DNA of 21,661 nt from Loktanella sp. UBA3435 (lineage in GTDB: Bacteria > Pseudomonadota > Alphaproteobacteria > Rhodobacterales > Rhodobacteraceae): positions 1-21,661 of the forward strand of contig DFSO01000070.1 of the NCBI GenBank assembly GCA_002378665.1, written 5' to 3'. The position numbers were made by a program, and so were the translations under genes. The notes below the pieces were generated by a model. It had not been told where the DNA came from and did no database searches. It saw nothing but the letters and a program-made list of their open reading frames with translations. This document shows, piece after piece, positions 1 through 6,646 of the stretch (position 1 is its first letter; each line of letters starts with the position of its first letter).

Positions 1-89
1 CCACTCGATGGGGGCACTCCAGTCAGGAACTCGAAACAGCCTATGGGAGCGCAAAATGCACCAACTCATGTTAGTCAGTCTGAAAAGCA

Positions 90-122
90 TAAGGCCAGAC
101 CACTATGAATGATTTGGCCTTA
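90..122 (-). terminator. Candidate terminator downstream of tRNA-Arg
   Basis: An 8-bp perfect inverted repeat (TAAGGCCA at 90-97, TGGCCTTA at 115-122) has a 17-base loop. Read on the minus strand it is followed by TGCTTTTC, a short U tract. It lies about 70 bases beyond the 3' end of the minus-strand tRNA gene, so it could end that transcript. The loop is long and the U tract weak, so this is only a candidate. Nothing else in 1-191 could be assigned; no plausible gene is visible there. Confidence 0.3.
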
Positions 123-191
123 AATGGTCCGTTTGTAAGGTCAGTTCATGACGCGAAGGTCAATTTCGTATGACGTCACACAGGCTTATTA

Positions 192-268
192 TGGTGGACT
201 GGGGAGGATTCGAACCCCCGACCCCTTGATTCGTAGTCAAGTGCTCTATCCAACTGAGCTACCAATCC
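192..268 (-). tRNA. tRNA-Arg (anticodon ACG)
   Basis: The reverse complement folds as a complete cloverleaf of 77 nt including an encoded CCA. The acceptor stem is GGATTGG paired with CCAGTCC, with discriminator A and then CCA. The D arm carries AGCTCAGTTGGATAGAGC. The anticodon stem CTTGA/TCAAG holds the loop CTACGAA, giving anticodon ACG, and the T loop is TTCGAAT. The ACG anticodon is normally edited to ICG by TadA and reads CGU, CGC and CGA. It lies downstream of the histidine kinase gene on the same strand, but a promoter-like sequence in the gap suggests separate transcription. Confidence 0.97.
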
Positions 269-280
269 ACTGTGAGGGGG

Positions 281-309
281 ATTTAACTGTGCTATCGATA
301 TGATGCAAG
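281..309 (-). promoter_or_regulatory. Candidate promoter for tRNA-Arg
   Basis: On the minus strand a CTTGCA element (304-309) and TTAAAT (281-286) are 17 bases apart, and the -10 ends 12 bases before the tRNA 5' end. Both hexamers are degenerate against the sigma-70 consensus. Spacing and position fit a tRNA promoter in the 59-base gap after the kinase stop codon. No start-site data support it. Confidence 0.4.
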
Positions 310-327
310 TGCCAAATGAGAACTTTT

Positions 328-1728
328 TCAATCTATTGCCGCGGCTAAGGCAAAGTCGGCTTTTGGGAGTTGAATCTTAAAAACTGTCCCGTCCACCCCT
401 GTCGATGCCAAGTCCAATCGTCCGCCGTGCCCGCGGACAAGGTCAGCGGCGATCACAAGCCCCAAGCCAGACCCACCTTTGCGGGCGCCACCCTGGAACG
501 GCTGGAACAAGAACTCTTTCGCCTTAGGTGGCAAACCAGGCCCCGTATCGCTCACAACAATCCACCATGCATTATCGTCCTCAAAACCTTTGATGCTGAT
601 TTCACCAGCCTTACCAGTCGCTGTAATGGCCTGACGCGCATTGCGGACAAGGTTGAAAATCGCCCGGTAAAGTTGCTCTCCATCTGCGCGTAGTGTCATG
701 CCTACTGGAATGTCCTCGGCAAATGAGATGTCGTCGTCACCTGCCGCTAAACGTTCACTGTCGAAAACATCTGAAACGATGCGCGCCAGATTGACCCGTG
801 TGAGCGCTGGTGCTGGCTCGTCAACACGGCCGAACGCGAGCGTGGTTTCGCAAAGGTTCACGGCACGCGTAATTGACCCCACAAGTTTCGGAGCCATGCG
901 TTTCACCAAAGGATCATCAGACCCTTCGATGCGATCCGTAAACAATTGCGCCGATGTCAGAATATTCCGTAAATCATGGCTCACCTTGGCAACAGCACCG
1001 CCCAATTGCGCGAGACGTTCTTTTTGCTTAAGCGCGCCCGTCAATTCGACCTGCATGGATTGCAGCGCCATTTCCGCGTCCCGTAGCTCAGTCACACGTG
1101 CAGAGGGAGTAATGATCCGCCGCGCATCTTCTGGTGATTTCGCGTAGCTTTGCATATGCCCAACAACGCGCTTGATCGGCCGCACAAGAAGGCCCTGCAC
1201 AGCCAAGAACAACAGGAACGCCGTGATGACGGAGATCACAGCAGAGAGCGCAAGAACGTTCAGACCGTAGTCGATCATTGCGGCGCGTAATGGCATTTCA
1301 TCCATCGTGACTTCAATCAAAAGACCGCCGTCCCGCACGGGGTTACCGATCACCCGCGCAATGCGTTCGTCCCGGTCTACAAGCGTTGTAAGCGCATCAA
1401 CAATCAAGGTCATCGCCGTTGGGTCACGCATGTCATAGGTCGCATTAATCGGCGCGGGGATCGGCGAGGACAGCGCGAGTTGGCGCATCTCGTCGCGGCG
1501 CAGAACAACGTTATAGACCTCGGCATTCAGCAAAAGCTCTGCCTCAAGCTCAGGCGAGATCATATTGTCCGCCTCTAGGGCCAGCGACGCGATCTGCGCA
1601 CGTTCAAGACGGGCCAACAGATAGTCTTCGCGAAAGCGCGCGACTGAGGGCACAAAGATCAAGACCTCTGCCAGCATTACAAAAACGGTCGTCAGGATCA
1701 GAAATCGCCCTGAGAGTGAATTGAGCAT
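328..1728 (-). CDS. Membrane-bound sensor histidine kinase (orphan)
   Basis: A 466-residue two-component sensor kinase. An N-terminal membrane segment (about 8-28), a roughly 125-residue extracytoplasmic sensing region and a second membrane segment (about 156-181) lead into a HAMP-like linker (about 180-230). The kinase core is complete: H box with phospho-acceptor His251 in VSHDLRN, N box with Asn363 in LVRNARQAI, G1 box DTGPGLP (394-400), F box FLFQPF, and G2 box GGSGLGL (418-424). ATP binding and His autophosphorylation are therefore expected. The sensor region matches no domain I recognise. It starts 18 bases after the flavoprotein reductase stop with a GAGGG motif close to the ATG, so it probably ends that operon. 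No response regulator gene is in the window, so its partner and signal are unknown. Confidence 0.9.
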   Translation of the reverse strand: MLNSLSGRFLILTTVFVMLAEVLIFVPSVARFREDYLLARLERAQIASLALEADNMISPELEAELLLNAEVYNVVLRRDEMRQLALSSPIPAPINATYDMRDPTAMTLIVDALTTLVDRDERIARVIGNPVRDGGLLIEVTMDEMPLRAAMIDYGLNVLALSAVISVITAFLLFLAVQGLLVRPIKRVVGHMQSYAKSPEDARRIITPSARVTELRDAEMALQSMQVELTGALKQKERLAQLGGAVAKVSHDLRNILTSAQLFTDRIEGSDDPLVKRMAPKLVGSITRAVNLCETTLAFGRVDEPAPALTRVNLARIVSDVFDSERLAAGDDDISFAEDIPVGMTLRADGEQLYRAIFNLVRNARQAITATGKAGEISIKGFEDDNAWWIVVSDTGPGLPPKAKEFLFQPFQGGARKGGSGLGLVIAADLVRGHGGRLDLASTGVDGTVFKIQLPKADFALAAAID

Positions 1729-1746
1729 GTGCCCTCGTTACCTATC

Positions 1747-3165
1747 TTACGGCAGCCAGCGCTGGACCAGACCAACAACTCGCTTCACCATATCGCTTTC
1801 AAACAGTCTTGGGCTAAAATAGGCGCCTGCGGCGCGTTTGTTAACCTCGGACACTGTTGGATAGGGTAGCACGGTATTAGCCACGGCGGACATCTTCAAA
1901 TTGTTAGCAATCGCCATGGCCCACATGCCGATCAATTCGCCAGCCATTGGTCCTGCGATTGAGGCTCCGACAGGACGCCCTTTCACGACCATCACCTTGA
2001 TCAGACCCTTGTTTTTACGCTCGGCAATCAGTCGGTCATTGTGGTGCATGTCGAACCGCACGACCTCTAGCTTATCGCCATGGTTGTCGCGTGCTTGCGC
2101 TTCGGTCAGGCCGACTTGCGCCAATTCAGGGTCTGTGTAGGTCGCCCACGGGATGTGAGATGTCTTTTGCTTGGAAGGTAGCCCGAACAGTATGGACCGT
2201 ATCAGGACACCCGCGTGATCGCCCGCCACATGGGTGAATTGCAGGCCACCTGCGACGTCGCCCGCTGCATAGACCTTGCGGTTGCTCACAGAGCGCAGAT
2301 CGTCACCAACCTTCAATCCGCCGCGTGTGAATTCCACGTTCCCTTTTTCAAGGTCCAGCTTTTCGATGTTCACTTTGCGCCCGACAGCCATCAGCAGATG
2401 CGATCCAGTGAAGTCGCCCTTTGGGGTGTGTACGGTAATGTTTTTGCCCTTGCCACTGATCTTGCCCGCTTGCGCATCCTCGATGATTTCGATGCCTTCG
2501 GCCTTGAGGTTTTCCAATACGATGGCAGCCATTTCGGGATCGTCTTTGCCGAATGCTTTCGCGCCTTCAATCACTGTCACCTTGGACCCCAAGCGCACAT
2601 GCGCCTGCGCCATTTCCAAGCCGATAGGCCCGCCACCGATGACGATCAGATGCTCCGGTTGCTCGCGCAGATCAAAGATGTCTTCATTGGTGTAATATTT
2701 CACGCCATCAAGGCCATCGATTGGTGGCACGAACGGACCAGAACCTGTGGCGACCACAAAACGACGGGCCTCTATGATTGTATCGCCTGCTTGCACTTCT
2801 GTGGGAGAAATGAAGCGGCCGAATTCTTGGATCACTTGCACGCCGAGACCTTCGAATCGCTCTACACTATCGACGGGGGCGATTGTGGCGATCACATCCG
2901 CGACGTGATCTTTAGCAGCGGCATAGTCGACCTGCGCTGCCGCATCAGCGACGCCGTATTTGGCACCTTGTGACATGGCGTGGGCTTGTTTGGCCGAAGC
3001 GATTAGCGCCTTGGACGGCACGCAGCCGTAGTTCAGGCAATCGCCGCCCATTTTGTGGCCCTCAAGCAGCACAACTTTTGCGCCCATTTGCACGGCACCA
3101 GCCGCGATGGACAAACCACCAGAGCCGCCGCCGATGATGCAGATATCTGTTTTGATACGGGTCAT
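1747..3165 (-). CDS. FAD-dependent pyridine nucleotide-disulfide oxidoreductase, MerA/Lpd-like
   Basis: A 472-residue class I flavoprotein disulfide reductase. The FAD fold starts with GGGSGG (12-17), followed by the redox-active pair Cys43/Cys48 in GDCLNYGCVPSKA. A second dinucleotide fold, GGGPIGLE (177-184), should bind NAD(P)H, and AAGDVAG (300-306) contacts FAD. The C-terminal dimerisation domain carries YPTVSE (435-440). Lipoamide dehydrogenases have His where this protein has Tyr435, so it is probably not Lpd. It also lacks the N-terminal metal-binding domain and the C-terminal Cys-Cys pair of true mercuric reductase. Its substrate is therefore unknown. The gene begins 3 bases after the VTT gene stop, and this pairing is known from other bacteria. 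Automatic annotation would probably call it mercuric reductase or dihydrolipoyl dehydrogenase; neither is supported. Confidence 0.9.
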   Translation of the reverse strand: MTRIKTDICIIGGGSGGLSIAAGAVQMGAKVVLLEGHKMGGDCLNYGCVPSKALIASAKQAHAMSQGAKYGVADAAAQVDYAAAKDHVADVIATIAPVDSVERFEGLGVQVIQEFGRFISPTEVQAGDTIIEARRFVVATGSGPFVPPIDGLDGVKYYTNEDIFDLREQPEHLIVIGGGPIGLEMAQAHVRLGSKVTVIEGAKAFGKDDPEMAAIVLENLKAEGIEIIEDAQAGKISGKGKNITVHTPKGDFTGSHLLMAVGRKVNIEKLDLEKGNVEFTRGGLKVGDDLRSVSNRKVYAAGDVAGGLQFTHVAGDHAGVLIRSILFGLPSKQKTSHIPWATYTDPELAQVGLTEAQARDNHGDKLEVVRFDMHHNDRLIAERKNKGLIKVMVVKGRPVGASIAGPMAGELIGMWAMAIANNLKMSAVANTVLPYPTVSEVNKRAAGAYFSPRLFESDMVKRVVGLVQRWLP

Positions 3166-3168
3166 GAT

Positions 3169-3891
3169 TTACAGACCTTTCTTGCCGCGCACGGCCTTAA
3201 GAATAATTGGAAGGGCCGCCAGTGCAGACAGGCCGAGAATAGGCAACAAGATCGCAGGCTCAAAGATAATCCCGAGGTTGGGTGTCTCGCCACGGGCGAA
3301 GACCTCACCAAGCCCAGCGCCAACTGAGGTGTAGACGACCGCCCCGGGAATGATGCCAAAGAAGGTCGAAACGACAAAGCGGAATAAGGAAACGCCCACA
3401 AGCGCGGGGATCAGGTTCGCCATAAAGAATGGCACGGCTGGCACGAGGCGGATGAGGAGCAGCGCCTCCCACTGGTTATCATCGATGGCCGATTTGATCT
3501 TTTTAACCGCCCCTTCAGAACTGTCCATTTTTGCTGCCAGCTTCTCGCCCCCGCCCCAACGCGCGGCCATGAAGATGGCTGTCGCGCCAATGGTCGCCGC
3601 GAGGATATTGAACAACGCACCTGGAAAAGTCGAAAAGAGAAACCCGCCAGTGAGCGTCGCAATTGTTGCACCCGGCAGCGAGAACGCAACGATCAAGATG
3701 TAGGCTGCGATAAATGCCAAGACCGTTAATGCGTAATTCGCATCGCGAAACGCCAGAAGTGCCTTCCGATTCTCTTTGAGGGTATCGAAAGTCAGGTAGT
3801 CGCGCAGAAAATACGCTCCTAACACAGCGACAACGATGATCGTTATCAAAGGAATTCGCTGCGCAATGGCGCTTTTGGGAGTGTTCGACAT
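3169..3891 (-). CDS. TVP38/TMEM64 (VTT) family membrane protein
   Basis: A 240-residue polytopic inner-membrane protein of the VTT/DedA-like superfamily. An N-terminal membrane segment (about 14-30) is followed by the VTT core. The first conserved half contains the glycine-rich LTGGFLFSTFPGALFN segment. The second contains RLVPAVPFFMANLIPAL followed by FFGIIPGAVVYTSVGAGLG, both typical of the family. Relatives are implicated in lipid scrambling or flux-driven transport, but no substrate can be assigned here. It is the first gene of a minus-strand unit: the reductase gene follows after 3 bases and a histidine kinase after that. The Shine-Dalgarno is weak (AAGAAAG about 9 bases upstream). The upstream gap is shared with the divergent rpmH. 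Confidence 0.9.
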   Translation of the reverse strand: MSNTPKSAIAQRIPLITIIVVAVLGAYFLRDYLTFDTLKENRKALLAFRDANYALTVLAFIAAYILIVAFSLPGATIATLTGGFLFSTFPGALFNILAATIGATAIFMAARWGGGEKLAAKMDSSEGAVKKIKSAIDDNQWEALLLIRLVPAVPFFMANLIPALVGVSLFRFVVSTFFGIIPGAVVYTSVGAGLGEVFARGETPNLGIIFEPAILLPILGLSALAALPIILKAVRGKKGL

Positions 3892-4048
3892 AAATTTTGA
3901 CTTTCTTGCGCTAAGGCTCTGTGTTGCTCTCTAGATGGACTGGAACCGCGAATAGTCCTACCCCACTCACGTCTCGTTGATGATTTGGACAGTGAATGCT
4001 GCGATAAACGGGATGTTTCGTGATGACTGTAACATTTGGCAGGGTGGG

Positions 4049-4060
4049 AATTCGCGAATT
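4049..4060. promoter_or_regulatory. 12-bp perfect palindrome in the VTT-rpmH divergent gap
   Basis: AATTCGCGAATT is a perfect 12-base palindrome. It lies 27 bases upstream of the candidate rpmH -35 box and about 160 bases upstream of the VTT start codon. Such a dyad between divergent genes could be an operator, but one copy of a short AT/CG palindrome may also be chance. Apart from this site and the rpmH promoter, the 293-base gap 3892-4184 shows nothing I can assign. Confidence 0.25.
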
Positions 4061-4086
4061 GTTGCAGTTTGACCCCGCCTTGCGCG

Positions 4087-4115
4087 TTGACACCACGCCA
4101 AGCCCTCTCTAAAGG
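4087..4115 (+). promoter_or_regulatory. Candidate rpmH promoter
   Basis: A perfect TTGACA -35 hexamer (4087-4092) is followed after 17 bases by TAAAGG (4110-4115), a poor -10 match. Alphaproteobacterial promoters often keep the -35 better than the -10, so this is plausible. It would give an rpmH leader of roughly 60 to 65 bases. The TTGACA is the strongest -35 seen in the gap. Confidence 0.45.
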
Positions 4116-4184
4116 ACAAGTCTGAATTGTAGACCGGCTTCGAATCCATTTATGGGTTTGGCCCAAAAACCAAAGGACACCGCT

Positions 4185-4319
4185 ATGAAGCGCACGTTCC
4201 AACCATCTAACCGCGTTCGTAAGAACCGTCACGGCTTTCGCGCACGTATGGCGACAAAAGCTGGCCGTAACATCATCAACAAGCGCCGCGCCAAAGGCCG
4301 TGCAAAGCTGAGCGCATAA
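4185..4319 (+). CDS. rpmH: 50S ribosomal protein L34
   Basis: A 44-residue, very basic protein starting MKRTFQPSNRVRKNRHGFRA, with the MATKAGR..I..RRAKGR..L pattern and length of bacterial L34, a small protein of the large ribosomal subunit near the exit tunnel. The Shine-Dalgarno AAAGGA (4172-4177) lies 7 bases before the ATG. It heads the conserved rpmH-rnpA-yidD group. A long hairpin starts 26 bases after its stop codon, which may separate its expression from that of rnpA. Confidence 0.98.
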   Translation: MKRTFQPSNRVRKNRHGFRARMATKAGRNIINKRRAKGRAKLSA

Positions 4320-4344
4320 GCGCCAGTTTTCGGTTAATTGATTT

Positions 4345-4410
4345 GAAACCGCCGGTGGCACCTATGGAAAGCGATATCGCTGCAACCATAGACGGGTCAC
4401 CGGCGGTTTC
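4345..4410 (+). repeat. Long imperfect hairpin spanning the rnpA translation start
   Basis: A 13-bp perfect inverted repeat, GAAACCGCCGGTG (4345-4357) with CACCGGCGGTTTC (4398-4410), encloses two further paired tiers: CTATGG (4362-4367) with CCATAG (4386-4391), and AGCG (4370-4373) with CGCT (4378-4381) around the loop ATAT. G4358-T4397 and C4359-G4396 can extend the outer stem. About 25 base pairs form in total. The likely rnpA Shine-Dalgarno GGTGG (4354-4358) and ATG (4364-4366) both lie inside the stem. No strong T run follows, so it is not a classic terminator. Control of rnpA translation or of rpmH/rnpA read-through is inferred, not shown. Confidence 0.8.
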
Positions 4411-4756
4411 TGCTTGTTTGCCACTGACCGTCCTCACCAAACGCGCTGATTTTCTGCGCGCATCAGGGGCCCGACGACAAGGCACATCAGGCATCCACCT
4501 TCAGGCCCGCAAAAGGGCCGAAGGCGAGGCCGCAGGTATTCGCGTCGGCTTCACTTGCTCCAAAAAAGTTGGCAATTCCGTTGCGCGCAATCGCGCCAAA
4601 CGCCGTCTGCGCGAAGTGGCTCGCATGATTCTTCCGTCTGAAGGTTTAGACGGCTGGGACTATGTCCTTGTCGGTCGCAACACCGTGACTGCCGAACTCC
4701 CCTTCCCCGAGCTTCTCAACGACATGCGCCGTGCGCTGACTAAAGTGCACGCATGA
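4364..4756 (+). CDS. rnpA: Ribonuclease P protein component
   Basis: The small basic protein subunit of RNase P, which helps the catalytic RNA remove 5' leaders from pre-tRNAs. The hallmark RNR region is clear in VGNSVARNRAKRRLREVAR, preceded by VLTKRADFLRAS and GFTCSKKVG, and followed by DYVLVGR. With the ATG at 4364 the protein has 130 residues; GGTGG lies 5 bases upstream. A TTG at 4343 would add seven residues (MKPPVAP) that resemble the extended N termini I recall for Roseobacter RnpA, and a TTG at 4418 just past the hairpin would remove 18. All conserved sequence lies after 4420, so the first 20 or so residues encoded by the hairpin look dispensable. The gene overlaps yidD by four bases. 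Confidence 0.93.
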   Translation: MESDIAATIDGSPAVSACLPLTVLTKRADFLRASGARRQGTSGIHLQARKRAEGEAAGIRVGFTCSKKVGNSVARNRAKRRLREVARMILPSEGLDGWDYVLVGRNTVTAELPFPELLNDMRRALTKVHA

Positions 4757-4974
4757 CCCCGCTCGCCTATCTCTTTTCGCTGCCAGTTCGCGCCTACCGC
4801 GTGACGTTTTCGCCGATGGTTGGGCACGGCTGCCGATATCAACCAACCTGCTCTGCCTACGCGTTAGAAGCGTTGGAAAAGCACGGCGGGATCAAGGGCG
4901 CTTGGCTCACAATGCGCCGTATAGGGCGCTGCCACCCTTGGGGCGGGTCAGGGATCGATAACGTCCCCGATTAA
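4753..4974 (+). CDS. yidD: Membrane protein insertion efficiency factor YidD
   Basis: A 73-residue protein with the YidD signature: an N-terminal amphipathic stretch (PLAYLFSLPVRAYRVTFSP), then CRYQPTCSAYALEALEKHG and RIGRCHPWGGSGIDNVP. YidD is a small inner-membrane-associated protein that assists YidC-dependent insertion. The ATG overlaps the rnpA stop as ATGA, indicating translational coupling. In many genomes yidC follows directly; here a DUF3833 gene and ttcA lie between. The gene ends 4 bases from a convergent gene, with no terminator in between. Confidence 0.96.
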   Translation: MTPLAYLFSLPVRAYRVTFSPMVGHGCRYQPTCSAYALEALEKHGGIKGAWLTMRRIGRCHPWGGSGIDNVPD

Positions 4975-4978
4975 GCGC

Positions 4979-5512
4979 CTATTTTTCGAACGAAATAATC
5001 ACATCGCCAATATCGAAACCGTAGCGCTTCACATAGGCACGGTTGAACAGGCGATTATCGGTCTGCAACCACATCCAGTCATCAAACGTCACGCGCATAG
5101 TCTCGGATGTGCCGTCAACCGATGGGATCGGCAAATCAATCTCGTATTTCCAGTTGAAGCGATTGTCTTGCTCCACGCCGCGCGCCACGCCAATCACACC
5201 GGGTGCCGTCCCCGTCCAAGTGTCATCGCCCGTCTTCGTCAGCGTCCAAATCCGCTGCTCGGTCGCACCATCTTCATAGACAAAGTCTTCTTGCAGACGC
5301 AGGCGCTCCCCATCCCAATCGCCTTGGATTGTGACCACAAATGACCGCCGCACAGTACCAAAGACATCTTGGAACTGGCCATAAGCCACAAGGTTGCCAT
5401 CAAAGAATTCTTCCAGATTAAGTTTTTGGTGCGACAGCGAAGGATCATCTAACGAAGGTTTGCCTGTGCAAGCAGTGAGGGCCGTGAGGGCCGCAAAAAT
5501 CATCAAGCGCAT
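4979..5512 (-). CDS. DUF3833 family lipoprotein
   Basis: A 177-residue protein with a lipoprotein signal (MRLMIFAALTALTAC; lipobox LTAC with Cys15), so it is probably anchored in the envelope. The body fits DUF3833: an early EEFFDGNLVAYGQFQD segment, FVVTIQGDWDG, LQEDFVYEDGATEQRIWTL, and near the end VTFDDWMWLQTDNRLFNRAYVKRYGF. The fold is probably beta-rich; no function is known. The start at 5512 was chosen over an upstream in-frame ATG at 5554 because AAGGAG lies about 8 bases before it and the lipoprotein signal then begins at residue 1. It is convergent with yidD and divergent from ttcA across an 84-base gap. Confidence 0.9.
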   Translation of the reverse strand: MRLMIFAALTALTACTGKPSLDDPSLSHQKLNLEEFFDGNLVAYGQFQDVFGTVRRSFVVTIQGDWDGERLRLQEDFVYEDGATEQRIWTLTKTGDDTWTGTAPGVIGVARGVEQDNRFNWKYEIDLPIPSVDGTSETMRVTFDDWMWLQTDNRLFNRAYVKRYGFDIGDVIISFEK

Positions 5513-5596
5513 GGGTGTTCTCCTTTCCGACAGAACTAGAGCGCCATTTCTCAAAGGCCACTAGGCAGGCGCAATCAGTTCTGGCATATCCACACA

Positions 5597-6439
5597 ATGC
5601 TAGATGATCTTGATGATATTCACCCGCTGTTCCACGGCGCGCCCTCAACAACCGATTTCAAAAAGCTGCGCAAACGTATTGTCCGCAATACCCGCGAAGC
5701 GATTGAACAATACGGGATGATCGAGCGCGACGCGCGCTGGCTTGTCTGCCTCTCTGGCGGCAAGGATAGCTATACCCTGCTTGCTGTATTGTACGAGTTG
5801 AAATGGCGCGGCCTCTTGCCCGTCGACATTCTGGCTTGCAACCTTGATCAAGGTCAGCCGAATTTTCCCGCAACGGTGCTGCCGTCATTTTTGGAAAAAA
5901 TGGGTGTGCCGCATCGAATCGAATATCAAGACACCTATTCCATCGTCATGGACAAAATCCCGGCGGGGCGCACGTTCTGCGCGCTGTGTTCCCGCCTGCG
6001 TCGCGGCAACCTTTACCGCATCGCCCGTGAAGAGGGTTGTTCTGCGGTTGTCCTGGGTCACCATCGGGACGACATTCTAGAAACGTTCTTTATGAACCTG
6101 TTTCATGGCGGTCGCTTGGCAACCATGCCGCCAAAACTGCTGAACGAGGAAGGTGATCTTTTTGTCTATCGCCCTCTGGCACACGTCGCAGAACAAGATT
6201 GCGAAAAGTTTTCAAAAGCCATGAACTACCCCATCATTCCGTGTGACTTATGTGGATCCCAAGACGGCCTTCAGCGGCAGCAAGTGAAGCAAATTCTGGA
6301 CGGTTGGGAAAAGAATAGTCCCGGAAGACGGCAAGTCATGTTCAAGGCGCTCACAAATGCGCGCCCATCGCACCTTCTTGATCCCAAGCTGTTCGACTTT
6401 CTTGGCCTTTCTCGCGATGGCAAGCAGACTGAAGAGTAG
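5597..6439 (+). CDS. ttcA: tRNA 2-thiocytidine(32) synthetase TtcA
   Basis: A 280-residue ATP-dependent tRNA thiolase that makes 2-thiocytidine at position 32 of certain tRNAs, including arginine tRNAs. The PP-loop SGGKDS (53-58) binds ATP. Two CxxC pairs, Cys128/Cys131 in FCALCSRLRRG and Cys216/Cys219 in PCDLCGSQDGLQR, match the cysteines of the TtcA family, some of which hold a [4Fe-4S] cluster. GHHRDDILETFFMNLF is also diagnostic. Length is normal. No good Shine-Dalgarno precedes the ATG, so the leader may be short or the start off by a few codons. It lies between yidD and yidC, alone on its strand except for yidC 207 bases downstream. Confidence 0.95.
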   Translation: MLDDLDDIHPLFHGAPSTTDFKKLRKRIVRNTREAIEQYGMIERDARWLVCLSGGKDSYTLLAVLYELKWRGLLPVDILACNLDQGQPNFPATVLPSFLEKMGVPHRIEYQDTYSIVMDKIPAGRTFCALCSRLRRGNLYRIAREEGCSAVVLGHHRDDILETFFMNLFHGGRLATMPPKLLNEEGDLFVYRPLAHVAEQDCEKFSKAMNYPIIPCDLCGSQDGLQRQQVKQILDGWEKNSPGRRQVMFKALTNARPSHLLDPKLFDFLGLSRDGKQTEE

Positions 6440-6646
6440 TTTTGCGGTTTTAACCTCTAGATTACGGCTAGAACCATCGATCATCGCAGCCCATGGCGAG
6501 CTCAGATTGCAAATCGCAAAATCCGCACGCGCCATATTCCCTGTTTATGTGCGGTTAATGCGTAAAAGCAGGAAAACCACTTGACCTTTGGTCCCTACGG
6601 GGGTTGAACGACCTACAGATTTTTCCGACTATATGGGCGGTTTCAG

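Noticed and set aside
1..268. tRNA-Arg as an integration site with an island beginning at the left edge
   Set aside because: No copy of the tRNA 3' end, no integrase and no shift in composition is visible in 1-191. The remaining flank lies outside the window.
2215..2973. Plus-strand open frame of 252 codons antisense to the flavoprotein reductase
   Set aside because: The opposite strand encodes a full-length, motif-complete reductase. The antisense frame has no recognisable domain and no supporting context; it results from codon bias.
3892..4184. Replication origin near rpmH, as in gammaproteobacteria
   Set aside because: No cluster of DnaA-box-like sequences or AT-rich unwinding region is visible, and dnaA/dnaN are absent.
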